NCBI RefSeq assembly: GCF_014529535.1
Contig: NW_023503616.1
Location: forward strand, 5,566,584-5,630,583
Reading direction: 5' to 3'
Origin: Bradysia coprophila
Taxonomy: Eukaryota > Arthropoda > Insecta > Diptera > Sciaridae
Length of the DNA: 64,000 nucleotides
How positions within the stretch are numbered: the stretch's first letter is position 1; each line of letters begins with the position of its first letter. This document shows, piece after piece, positions 51,344 through 63,400 of this stretch. Below the pieces are notes generated by a model, which saw only the letters and a program-made list of their open reading frames with translations, did not search any database and was not told the origin of the DNA. Made by a program: the position numbers and the translations under genes.

Positions 51344-51718
51344 TCATGTAAAAACTTCAGGACATCTCTTTATTTCATCACTTAAATATTTTGCCAACAT
51401 TGGCCGAATCATTTTGTCTGAATCAACGTTACAGCTGAAGAAAACTTGTTTGTTCAATTTTTTCGCGAATGTTTTCGCCATCTCCTGGCTCTCACAGCCC
51501 ACATCAACACCCATTATGCGGGTTGAAACCACTTCACTGTTTGCCATCGGCATAGCCACGGCCATTTCAGTAAACACTTCGTTGTCCCCCTGACCGACGT
51601 AAATAAATATGGAATCTTTCATCCGGAGAATCCTATATTTATACGTGACGTCACTTATGTTGGCATTGAATAAATGATCTTTTAAATTTGATGGTTGCGG
51701 CATGGGTAGGCTGGTCAT
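51344..51718 (-). CDS. PSMG4: Proteasome assembly chaperone 4
   Basis: Single-exon gene of 124 residues. With chaperone 3 it forms a small dimer that helps build the alpha-subunit ring of the 20S proteasome in the cytosol. Matching features of the family are ITDV-like NANISDVTYKYRILRMKDSI, FIYVGQGDNEVFTEMAVAMP, VVSTRIMGVDVGCESQEMAK and the conserved LNKQVFFSCNVDSD, then KMIRPMLAKYLSDEIKRCPE at the end. Length and layout agree with human PSMG4 (about 123 residues). The ATG at 51718 is the only sensible start. There is a TTTATT (AATAAA on the minus strand) right behind the stop. The recognition rests on remembered family pattern, moderately strong. Confidence 0.8.
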   Translation of the reverse strand: MTSLPMPQPSNLKDHLFNANISDVTYKYRILRMKDSIFIYVGQGDNEVFTEMAVAMPMANSEVVSTRIMGVDVGCESQEMAKTFAKKLNKQVFFSCNVDSDKMIRPMLAKYLSDEIKRCPEVFT

Positions 51719-51739
51719 CTAGAAATTAAGAATAGGAGT

Positions 51740-52260
51740 TGTAACTGTAAACCCATAGGAAAAAAATTGTTCGAGTCTATGAAATAAAGAATTTTCTAAA
51801 GCACCATGAACGATATTTAATCTAACTATCAGTATTAGGAGATGTCACTTCTTGTGCTGCCTTAAAGTGATGTCAATTATCTTCGATCTGTGCCTATTGT
51901 ATCACAGATAATTTTAAGTTTTGTGTTACTTGTTTCTATAAACGGGGCACCGGTAACACTTCTTTCTAAATATATATTAGTTATACTATGCTATTTACAT
52001 ACTATGTAAAATAAACAATTGCTCACCTTTCTTCAACAGCGGTTTTTCAATGAGAATAAAGCAAACACTTTCCCAAATTTTTTATAAGTAAAAATCCAAC
52101 AAACCAGCAGCAAATGAACCTTTTTGTTTATCAATTTAATATTTTGAAAATCAACACATGAAAATCGAAAATTCATGCATTATGACACATGACACTTCGA
52201 AGTCGATTTCGAATCTTTCTGATGCACACTAAACTTCATTTGCTACTTTCTATTTATTCT
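51740..52260. other. Spacer upstream of PSMG4
   Basis: Should contain the PSMG4 promoter. No TATA box or other feature stands out. Confidence 0.35.
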
Positions 52261-52265
52261 AACAG

Positions 52266-52365
52266 ATGTCACACCATGTTCTGCTAAGCCAAACGAACAC
52301 GCAGATCATGCAGATATAGAAATGTGCAATGAAAGTACAAACCAGGTGTTGAAAATCATTGAAAG
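52266..52365 (+). CDS. Orphan internal exon, unknown secreted-like protein
   Basis: A 100-base stretch flanked by a good acceptor (TTTATTCTAACAG) and a perfect donor (AAAG/GTAAGT). In the open frame it reads VTPCSAKPNEHADHADIEMC, then NESTNQVLKIIE, with two cysteines. The composition is gene-like, unlike the AT-rich frames around it. I could not find neighbouring exons or recognise the family. It may belong to a gene whose other exons are far apart or outside the window, or it may be chance. Confidence 0.3.
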
Positions 52366-53129
52366 GTAAGTTAAAGAAAGGCTCCATACAAATTTGGACA
52401 TTAGACCATACCTATAGAGTATACTTGCATTGGAAATTTGTACTGCTAATGTATTTATAGTCTCCATTTATTATCATGTGAATTTTGTTGGACCTAGGCG
52501 AAATAGTATTTTTCGTACCAGGCCAGGAAATGACAATTTTTTTAGCACAACGGCGCTGCGAAAAGTGATATAATTTTGTATATAAGTAAATAGATCAGGT
52601 CCGAGTAACTGTAAACCCCTGTAAACTCCATAGAGAACCCTAAGCGAAACTCTGCCAAAAAATGTAATTTTTGAGCTGCTGTTTAATTTGTGTTTTGTCT
52701 GGATCAACAAAAATTTAATTGATTTTTAATGTATAAAAGGTGAAATTATAATTGTTGCTTGTATGGGATATTATCCCATTGGGATAAATGTTTAAGCTCA
52801 TTTTTTTTTCAAGAAAACAATGCAAACCATTCAAACATTTATTTCTATTTTCAAACTTGAACAAAGCAAGGGTGTAAAGTTTACAGCCTTGGAACAAAGT
52901 GCCTGCTCATTTTCGCTGCACATACTTTGAGGTTAGGGTTCTCTGTGGATGATTTTTTACGTTTCGAATAACCTTGGATTTGATCTATGTCACTTTGTGA
53001 GTCATTGTGAATGACGCAGACGAAAAATTCCTCATTACCAATAATTGTCATCTGAATTACTTAATCTGTGTATTGCTTCGATTTAGACCACATTGTTGAA
53101 TTGTTCGTAATTTAGATAGCAAAACAACT

Positions 53130-53295
53130 ATTAAAACAAAATTGTCGTCTGTTATCGACAATGACTTCAGAAGAAAACGGCAATCGCTGACTTATCTCAT
53201 TTTTTTTAGCAAAAATCATGTTCAAGAAAGTGAAGTACAAGATTTAAAATTAACCTCATGAAAATCTAAGAAAATCAAATGAAGTAATAGATACT
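53130..53295. mobile_element. CCTGTTACAGACGGC-type MITE, copy 6 (inverted, diverged)
   Basis: Contains GTCGTCTGTTATCGACAATG, GAAGTACAAGATTTAAAATT and AAATGAAGTAATAGATAC, the reverse complement of the family core. Confidence 0.5.
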
Positions 53296-54353
53296 ATATT
53301 GATATTGATACTGATACTGACTTATATGATTGCCGTCTGGTAAAGATCCAATAATTGGACTCCAATTTCGCGCCCAATAATTTGGGTAAGTAAACATTAA
53401 ACAAACTCTACGCTGGGCTGTTTATATTTTGTTGTATTTACCTAGATACAGTTAATCCATAGCATATTATTCATATCATGTACCACCTACCTACCAATAT
53501 TTTTTTACGCCACGAATGTTAATCCCAAAATGGTAAAGTTCACAGAAAATTCATGTGGTTGTTTTTGTGAGGAATCGGTATTATCTTTAAAATCAACTCG
53601 ATATTCACGTTAAAATATTCATAACATCGCATAATGAAAATTCCACAATACTAAATAGATCAATAGATCATCAAATCATTTATTATGGAGATGGAGGGTG
53701 CAAAACATATATTAAACGTGATTGAAAACATTCTATCATTTTTTTCCCGTCTTCATCCATTTTCCCTCCATTTATTTGCGTTTTTAATAAAACAGGTGCA
53801 CCCTTTTCATATACGATTCACTAGGAGCAAACATACCATATACATACACTAAAGGATGTTATTTGGTTTTCAATAAACGAGTATCCAACTTTAATTTTGG
53901 CACTTGAGTGCAAGTGTAATGATCCGAACGTTCATTGCTGATGTGCGTATTGCCTACATAATGTCTATAATCTACACCCTTCATTTTCAATTTAATATGT
54001 ACGTGAATTCATTGAATGGGCGAAAGCCATAGGTTTATCTGTGTAATATTGTTTTGTGTTGCCTTCAACAACCCCATATCAAAAACTTGTAGCGTACCAA
54101 ATTTAATATATTATTGTCTGTTAAATTCGTAGACAAATAATTTAATTTGTTTTTTATTAGTTTTTATTGAGGGTGGTTCGGGTGAATTTTGCATTTACTT
54201 AAAGCAATATACACTCTTATTTGCCCCAGTTTCATTCTTTATTTACATGCATAATTGCTCGGAAATTCTGCAGGAAAAAAGGTGGACTTTTACAGTAACA
54301 TGAAAACATTCAATTCAAATAATGATTGAACTGAAGACAATGGGTTAACTGAA

Positions 54354-54543
54354 CATGTTACAGACCGTAAGCATATGACCAGTATTATTATCACTGGTCT
54401 ATTACTTCCATCGATCAAAATATGTTTAATCAGTTGATTTCAAATCTGGTACTTCAATTTTTTTAACATGCATTTTACTATATAAAGGACCATATTACTC
54501 AGAGCTTGTAATTATTTTTGTCGTCGTTATCGATAACAGATGA
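54354..54543. mobile_element. CCTGTTACAGACGGC-type MITE, copy 7
   Basis: Begins ATGTTACAGACCGTAAGCAT and holds CTATTACTTCCATCGATCAA, TTGATTTCAAATCTGGTACT, TATAAAGGACCATATTACTC and GTCGTTATCGATAACAGATG. Very close to copies 1 and 2. Confidence 0.65.
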
Positions 54544-54681
54544 ATAGTTGTCAATCATTCATGTTCTGTAAGTTTCCTCAAGGTTCTGGAAGACGTTGGT
54601 TTTCCTAAAACTATTGCACACTGAGATGAAAATTGGACTAGCAAACCATACATGCTGCTGCTGCGCTTAACACATTCAAAA

Positions 54682-54858
54682 TAATTGCGGCTTGTCAACT
54701 TTCGGCACCCTGGATTTTACTTAAATAGTCGTGGAATACCTCCAAATAAATTTCTAAAAATCTAGAATTCAGTTTTGGATTTTTAGAAATTTATTTGGAG
54801 GCATTCCTCGACTATTTAAGTAAAGTCCAGGGTGCCGAAAGTTGGCAAGCCGCAATTA
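54682..54858. repeat. Near-perfect hairpin with 82-bp arms
   Basis: Left arm 54682-54763 (TAATTGCGGCTTGTCAACTT, TCGGCACCCTGGATTTTACT, ending AATTTCTAAAAATC) pairs with right arm 54776-54858 with only a handful of mismatches; the loop is about 12 bases. High arm identity means it arose recently. A MITE or the source of a hairpin RNA are both possible. Confidence 0.8.
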
Positions 54859-55696
54859 ATTTCAATGTGTTGTTAGTCGAACAGTTCAACTCAATATAGT
54901 TTAGTTCCACCTCTTCCATACCGAACCCTATTATTGAAAAAAAGACATTTTCTTGATTTCTTCTAAATTTCTGGAACAATATCTCGAAAATTTCAAGAAA
55001 ATATTTTTTCGAAAAAAATCCCTGCCCCAAGCTTATGACTTCACTTATCCTACCACTTATTAGAGAACGTATTGTAAAATTGGAATGCCAGCAAGTCAAT
55101 ATTTCTAGAATAATAGACCTTCTACTCATCTAGAGCTACTATGTTTTATATATTTATAGCCAAAAATTGTCTTTGAAAATCTTGTCAATTCAACTAAAAC
55201 TAGAAAAGTCGATGGTGCCAAATAAAAGTGAATTATTTCCTGTCGCTTTTCGAACTTCGAAGCGACGGTTCAGATCAAAAATGTTCGTCACCTTCATACC
55301 TTCATTAATCAGCGGGTTGTTGAGTCCTTACAGGAACCACGATTTTTTGAGTCCTTAACAATCGCCAAGAATTGTTGAACCACATTTTTTTATACGTATG
55401 GCAGAAACCTTTATTTCACAATTAACAAAATTTTCGTTGTAAGTTCATAAGACCTACTATACAAATCAGTTCAATCCAATTTACGATCAAAACACATTTC
55501 ATATGTTGTTATTCAAGTGATTAACCAATCGATTGAACCACCTTTAATCACTGGGATTTGTTCAACCACGAATTGTTGAACCCTTAGAAATAGCTGGAAT
55601 CGTTAAAACCTTCACCAATCACCGGAATTTTAATATAGGTACTGTTTAATCCCTACGAATCACCGTAATTCGTTCAACCTTCACCAGTCAAGGAGT

Positions 55697-56006
55697 CATC
55701 ATAGCCAAAGTATATAAACATACTGAAGGTAATGCAAGTGCTCAGCGGATCACAAACTTTACGAAACTCCAGTTTCGGGTGAATATAAGACTTGTTATGT
55801 TGCTTGCGTGACGTTTGGCGTTTTAATGTTGGTAGAAATGTGTTGTTCTGCATACAATTTTTTGTGTTGAGTATAAGGATGCAACCTAACAAAGTGAATT
55901 TAACTAGTGGCCAACATGGTAAAAATTACATTCACCCGAAAGTAGGGTTCCGTGCGTTTTTGTGGATTTGCATTACCTTCAGTATGTTTATATACTTTGA
56001 TCATAG
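55697..56006. repeat. Foldback with 40-bp outer arms
   Basis: CATAGCCAAAGTATATAAAC with ATACTGAAGGTAATGCAA at left, inverse TTGCATTACCTTCAGTATGT with TTATATACTTTGATCATA at right. A second inner pair is TTTCGGGTGAATATAAG and TACATTCACCCGAAA. About 310 bp overall. Confidence 0.7.
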
Positions 56007-59000
56007 CAGGTTCAAATAGATTTAATGTTTTTAATAGTGTATCAGAACTGATTTTCTATCCATAAAAAAATGAGTCAGGTGTGTCTTAGTGCTCAGATAA
56101 TGTTAAAAGGAGTTCCCAAGTATCAGAGTTGCGTTCACTTCACTAATTGTTCATTAATAGACAATATTAGAAGGTCACAAGAGTACAGCGTTGCCGAATA
56201 TCAATGTAGAATAGTTAAACATCAGTGATGGATCATAGTCCCTGTGAATTGTATTGCCGGATTTTTTCATTTTCATGATCACCTTGGAATAAGAATAAAA
56301 TATTTAAAAAGAGAACTGGGTATGACACGTTACTTGTGTGTACCTAGTACCCTCCCATTTTGCACTACATCCTACATCCTACATATATAATCTCAATCAT
56401 TCAAATTAATAATGAATTTGGAACCATATCCAAAATATAACATCTTATCTTACCTTCGACTGACTCACTATAAATCATACGAATATAATCTTTTTATTAA
56501 AATCGTAAATTAGTTTCGGAAAGGAACTAGTACAGCATAGCACAAAAGCCAAAAGGGGACATAAAAGGACATTTATTATAATATGTACGTACATTGTACA
56601 TGATAATGAACAATGCACACACCCTTGTGCGATAGACCTACCACTTGAGTTTTATTGAAAGCATATGAGGTTTCGTAATATATTGTTTGAATTTTATTAC
56701 ATTTTTAAATGCATATCAAAATAGATGGTCTTACCATGCCGAGTGAGGGTGAATGGTTTCAAATTAATGTTTCAGCATTTAAAAATGTTATTACATGTTT
56801 ATGAGGCTGGCTTTGCAATTCATTTTGTGTATAGATTAAAATAATAAAAAATTTAATTAACGCGTTACTATGAAGCTGTTAAGAAAAAGCTTTCATACAA
56901 AATGAGAAGTAGTGGTTTTTGGGATTTATGGAAATTTGCCTTTTTTATTACAGGATTATTTGAACTTTTCCAATAAACTCCACTAAATAATTTAAACAAT
57001 TAAAAGGAAAACGGTTTTCAATTTAAAGGCCTTTCAAATAGCTAAATGACCAATGAGGTATTATATTGCAAAAAGCATGTTCAAACAAATGAAGTAAAAG
57101 ATTTATCAAATAAATATCGGAAAATCTTCGGAAATATACAAGATATATTTGACTTCGTGAATTCCCTTGTTGTGTTTTGGATAAACATGAGGCTTCAAAA
57201 AATCCTTAGAAACAGAATCTATTTACCTCAGATAAAATTGTAGATAGACCATCACCGGCATCAGAAAGTATATGGACGGACTCATTTGAAATTTTACATA
57301 AATAAGCGTATCACAAAAAAATCAACAGATCTGTATTAGTATGGCATAGAATAATAAAATCTGGCACTTCAATATGTCTATTATATATTTTGCGATATGA
57401 AGGAAAGTCAGCCAGAGCTTCTTCTTGTCTAGCTGATTTTGTGAATTCATCATATCTTTCGTTCATGATGCGATAACTGGGAAAATCATCTCTACATTTC
57501 TTATGATGAAGCTAATGACTTCTCACTCGGATTAAAGTTGGAAATTGCATTTTGAGGGTGTCCCCGATTCACCCCATTAGAAAAATTAAAGTAGAACATT
57601 TCTTACCTGTCATCAGAGAGAACGTCAACAAGACGCTATCCTCTCATTGCATTTGATTGGAGAAAATAAGGTTTTTCACGCTGCACGGATAACAACGAGT
57701 TTTACTGCTACTGTTATTGAAACGAGTTTCCCGGTGGTGCAGCAAGTAAAAGATTGTTATTTTCACTTTTGTGGTTGCATCCCTCGGCTTCGGCTACATA
57801 CTTGTCAAATTAAAAAGCTCTGAACCAGTACGTATTAAAATACCTGTATCAAAACAGTTCACCCTTAAACCAATATTTCAAAAAATTTACTTTTCTAACG
57901 TCAACTCCATCTAACATTCACAACATTGTTACTTCTAACGGAATGCTTACCCTCCGTATAACTGAACGTATACAATATTGCCTGACTTACGAATTTTGTT
58001 TTTGGACGTATAGACTCTATACTATAGAGTAACAATGAATTTGGGAATATCGTTAATTATGTATCATGAGGGTCAAAATGAACTATTTTTGCACGAACGT
58101 CATTTATGTACCGTTCCTACTTACCAAAATTTTGAAGGTGAGTACACAAATTTGTGCAGAATACTAGAAAAATAAATAACTACGCCAGTCAAATTAAAAG
58201 TGCCACAGAATACCGCACGCTTCGAAAAAAAAGAAACAAATTTCGTCTACCAAAGACATTCCCAAAACTGTTTTAGAGTGTAAATGTCCAATCACTAAAT
58301 ATAAATCATTTAGCTATGTCAAATGCTAGAGAAAATTAATTAAACGAATTGTGAATAAGGTATGTAACATATTAAATGATGATTGTTGTATCGATATACG
58401 CATATTTAACAATCTCACATAATACCGTAATAATGAAAGACAATGTCCAATATGAATGTTGCTTTGGGAATGATAATCCAAAATTACCGAAATCATCAGT
58501 CTGACGAAATTATTTAAAGAATTTCGGTACATATCGAATATATCAATTGATTAAATTTGTTTTAAAAACGCTGAAATATTAAACGTGCATTTATGTGAAA
58601 TGTGAACTAGCTTGTTATTGTGGTCGAACATTATGTTGGTGAGAGAGAGCCCCCAATGAGGTCGAATGTATCGATCAATCTACGAATAAAAAGTGCGGAT
58701 CGCGGTCTATATCAAAGCTATTTCAAACGAAACAAGATAGTGCTATTAAAATTCAATTCATAAAGGCAGCTATTGCCGACAACAAATCAAATGAGAAACA
58801 AAAATACAATATGATTGTGTAGAAATAATAATAATAACGAAAAAAAGAGAGAGAGAAAAAAGAAGAAAACTTTTAAACAAATAAAAATTAACCGAGAAAA
58901 TAAAACTATAAAATGTCCGGTAAATAAAGGTAAAGTTGATGAGGAAAGAAGAAGCATCGAAAGAAGCAGCGTTCGTAGGGAGAGCATGAACCATCGTAAG

Positions 59001-59507
59001 GACGAGCTGAGAATTTGAAAAATTCGCGATTGGTTTCCCACGTTTTTAACATGTCGATTTGAATTCCTTTTCGTTTTATTTTTTATTTTTATTCTTTTTC
59101 GGTTTCATCGAAAAGGGTTTTACATAGGAACATATATAAGTTATGTGTGAACCAATACGTATATCTATCGTCGAATTCGTTTACAATGACAACCAATTTC
59201 TGGGTTGCGAATTTATGATTTTTGGAAAAACTGCCGTTCGGTTTTTTGTCTTGATTTTATCGATTTGAATTGTTCAACTAAGAGTACTGAAAGCTCAGAA
59301 AATGTTACTAAATTCTGCATAGTTCTGCCTTTGAAAGGAAGTAAAAATGAATGAAATTGAAAGGAACTCTACTTGTTTAACCTTCGCCATATTTCACGAG
59401 TATTCCTGTTGAATCTGAATTACTTAATTTTATGTATTATCTACATTAAAGAAATTGATACATAATCTTATACTTGAAGAGTTTAACCATCCATTTGGCG
59501 ATATAAG

Positions 59508-60406
59508 ATGCCAGATAGACCTGCCAGAAAACTCAAACGTTTGGGACTATTTGATAAAGCAACAAAGCTGATGGTCAGTTATCTGCAAGAACGATCGACA
59601 GCGTCGACCCTTGGAAACAACAAAAGTAAATTTCCACAGGTCAATGTCGGAGTGGTACAAGTTTCCGAAATCGGTCCATTGCACTTTCTGATCTACATCA
59701 ACGACATGCTGGACTTGAACTTGTACGGTATGCTCATTCATTACACCGCCCTCACTTATGCCAGTGATAATTGGCTCGAACTCCAGCTGATGATGCAACA
59801 TAATGCCAATGTGTTAAAAGATTGGCTTCGTCGCAATGTTTTGACTCTGAATGTCGACAAGACTACGTACATGACATTTGGCAAAGCCAAGAATATACCA
59901 GACATGTCTATTCGGTGGAAAATCGATCGACCGCTCAAGAAAGTTTAAGTATTTGGGTCTGGTGCTGGGTGAAGATCTTTCTTTCCACGACCACGTCAAC
60001 CACGTTAAAAAATATTTGCCTCCATTCATTCCGACGATGTGGCGCAATGGAAAGTTCATCCCGCTAAGCAAAAGAAAAGAAATTTACTTCGCCTACGTTC
60101 ACAGCCACATTCAATATATGATTGCCATATACAGTGAATGCGCAGCATACAAGTTGAACGAAAACTGTACTGTTGAAAAGATGCATCAAGTTGTTGTTCC
60201 GGCTGCCCAGATTGACAACCTCAACATACCTGTTCAGCAATCGGCTGCTGCCACTCAATGAGTTAGTGATCTGCGAGAGGGTGATGCTGATACATAAAAT
60301 GACACAATCCCGATTCAAACACAATTTCACTTTCTCATCAAATCATGACGTGCATGGTCGAGTAACTAGAAACTACATGGACATCTTTTACAATTTGTTT
60401 ATGTAA
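59508..60406 (+). pseudogene. Decayed non-LTR reverse transcriptase fragment
   Basis: Three successive plus-strand frames together match the middle and end of a Jockey-like ORF2. The first frame (59508-59948) has VSYLQERSTASTLGNNKSKF, a broken VPQG motif (VVQVSEIGPLHFLIYINDML), YASD in place of YADD, and LRRNVLTLNVDKTTYMTF. The second (about 59940-60180) has FKYLGLVLGEDLSFHDHVNH and KRKEIYFAYVHSHIQYMIAI. The third (about 60173-60406) has RLPRLTTSTYLFSNRLLPLN and ends MDIFYNLFM. Two frameshifts and the loss of the catalytic Asp pair make it inactive. The first half of the element is missing. Confidence 0.8.
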
Positions 60407-60409
60407 AGA

Positions 60410-63400
60410 AAACACAGTTTGAGATATTTTAGAGTTTTTAAAGACCTCGATGTTTTCAGTCAATTTGAGGGCTTCCCAGTTTATGATGTTTTGGCGCAAA
60501 ATTTGAATTTACAAATTCGCTTATTGCTTAGATCCCACTGTAATCCGAAATGAATTTATTTTAATATTTATAGGACATAAACAATAATGGGAATGGAAAT
60601 CCATTGGCTGAGGTCAGTACGGCCAAGCATGATCTTTTAACATGTGACACTGGATGATCAATTAAAATTGTTCAAAATGCATAAGGTGAGAAACGCAACT
60701 GCTCCACTTTCAGACTTATCTAAATGTATTCGTATTAAATTAAGAAAAAAAATGGATTTATTCAAATATCAAATAGAGAATTTCAAACAGTTGCTAAGAA
60801 TTCATTTTTAATTATTACAAAATCAACATTGGCATAACATTATGTCGTCGGATCGTTACGTACACATATTTATTTAATCAAAAAATTTACAAATAAAAAT
60901 TAATTGAATTCTTTATATTTTTTAAAAGAACACCACGCGTGCGCTATCATATGCCGAGCTGTGTATAGAAAGATACCAAACCGACATATTTTCGAAATTC
61001 ATTGAAATTTTTGAACCATTGAAAAATGATAGTAAACTTATTTCAGTGGTTTTTTTTCTCTCTCCTTTTCGTATTTAGAATTTAACCGCACGGTGAGAGT
61101 ATTATGTCATTTTAAGAAAATAATATTAACCGGATAAAATATTTTACATATTTGAAATTACTTCGTCATAAAGTAGAAATAACGTAAACATTTTATAAAA
61201 ATGTTTCTTCACCTGTCTGAATGCGGGAAGAATTGCGCACACCAGATCATTTAATAAATTATTTTAAAATAAATAAAATTTCAAACAAAACATTCACCGA
61301 CCACCGCACATAGGTTTTTATCTTAATTGCCTATGGAGATGAGGCTGTACACATTTTCTGTTTCACTTTTCTCTTTTTTTTTATTTATTTCCTTCGACAT
61401 GTAGTTGACTCAAAAATGCTGGAATATCTTGTACGTATGATATGATGCATTTATACTGTATGGGTGGCAATTAATATCAAAAGGACCGAGAGATACACCT
61501 AATAGCCTGATGGGAACGACACCGATATCTGTTGGAACTTTTTCTTTCTTATTTTTTATTAGAATTGCTATAAAAATAAATTTACATGCCGTCAATTGGT
61601 TTTCTTAATTGTGATTGAGATTGACCCAGCTTATACCTATAAAACATTTGTGGCGTCTATTTGACTTATGTGATCACGGCAGATCAGGAGTTATTTTTGA
61701 TTAAGTAAAATGGGTGTAGCGATTTTACTGAAAAATTTAGTTTCTTTTAACATAGAAATTTCTGGTGCTAGTTATCATTCAATTAAGCAGGTGAAAGGAA
61801 CATATATACAGTGTAGTTTAACGTTTAAATCTTCTGAAAGCCACAATGACAATGTATTGTGGATTCTTGTCTTGTTTTTTCAACTCAGTGCCGAAAAGTG
61901 AAATTATTCGACTAACTAGTCAACTGATAATATTTTTTTTAGGCAGACAATGTACGTTGTCACACTCGGCCTATACGGTTCATCTAATGCCAAAAAAAGA
62001 TTTATCATGCTCATTGCTTAGTAAGTAATTCATTTTGAATTTTCCACACATTTTTTGATTTTCATGTAAGTAATTTGTTTAGACCAATAAGAAACGGCGG
62101 AAAATTTTGTGGTGGCGTTTATAGCAACAATATTTCGTGTAGTATGTCATTTTGCACATTATGATGCTGAGTTGCATAAAATTTGTTTATGCTTACTGTA
62201 GTACGTAAAGTAATTACACTCGTTTGCAAAGAAGAATTTCGCTTTTTGCTAGCAACATTAAGTACCAGCAAATACCTTTGAATAATTCGTTTGTCATTTT
62301 GAGGGCGAAATGGGTCTTTCCCGAACTAGCGCAACAATAGTTATTTATACAACTTGATGATAAATGCTTTTTTAGGCACTAGATGTGTAGATTGTCACTC
62401 GAGGCCTATTTATACAACTCGATGATAAATGCTTTTTTAGGCACTAGATGTGTAGAGTGTCACGCGAGGCCGCAGGCCGAGTGGATAATACACATCGTGT
62501 GCCTAAAAAAGCATTTATCATCAAGTTGTATACAACCTTTTTCGCAATAAATGCAATGGAAAATCCTACTTTTTGTCACTTGTTGCGAAAAGCATTTTTA
62601 TGATAGTTTAAATGATTTCTTTGGTAAGGACAACAAAAGATTGTATAGATAGATGTGGTCACAGTTAACATTGATAATAATTACATAAACTAATGAGCAG
62701 TAAGATTCTTCTCCATATCGTCCTACAGTTTATGGATACATCGTCTAAATATACTTAGAGTGGCCAGAAATAGCTTATGCCGTCGCGATTGCAGCTTTGC
62801 ATTAATTTCTTTAATTCAAATTGACAGTAACGATATAACCTCTAGTAATATTATGGTTAAATGGGTAAACATTTATCTTCTTAATCATTTAACAGAATAT
62901 CTAATTAATTAACTTTTATCCCATTTTAATGCTAAACGTGTAATATTAAGCTTTAATGTGTCGCACACGTCACTTAGCTTAATACTAACGTTTATTATGT
63001 ATATATTCCGAATCCACACATTGCGTGTTTATTTTCGTGCAGTAACAAATTAAGTGTAAATTGTCACTTTATCTTTTTGAAAAAGTATAAAGTTCTTGAA
63101 AACAAACGCGACAATATCTTTAAGAGATCTCTCCGACAAATCTCGTGTTTCTCTCGAAGAAACAAAACACAAAATTTTCTTCTTTTTTTCTTGTTTTCTC
63201 GCATGTTTTTGGAACTTTTCTGGTAATATCTTTATTTAGTGTATTTTTTCGGTATTTTTAAGATTTTATGTGAGAATATTCTATTCTTATGAGAATACAA
63301 GAAATTGTTTGTTTTCGAATATGCAGCTGTTCCCAATATATATAAGATATTCAGATAAGATGCAATAATAACACGTTCAGCAAACAAAAGAATTGTTATT

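Larger units (their letters stand above)
53300..59500. other. Gene-poor spacer with foldbacks
   Basis: No gene was recognised. It holds MITE copy 7 (54354-54543), a near-perfect 82-bp-arm hairpin (54682-54858) and a foldback (55697-56006). A MITE fragment (AACAAATGAAGTAAAAGATT) is at about 57082-57102. Open frames around 58770-59041 are purine/pyrimidine-biased and not credible. Confidence 0.4.

Noticed and set aside
58770-59041. Overlapping Leu/Phe/Ser-rich open frames
   Set aside because: They come from a purine/pyrimidine-biased low-complexity stretch (AAAAAGAGAGAGAG-type) and overlap each other in several frames.
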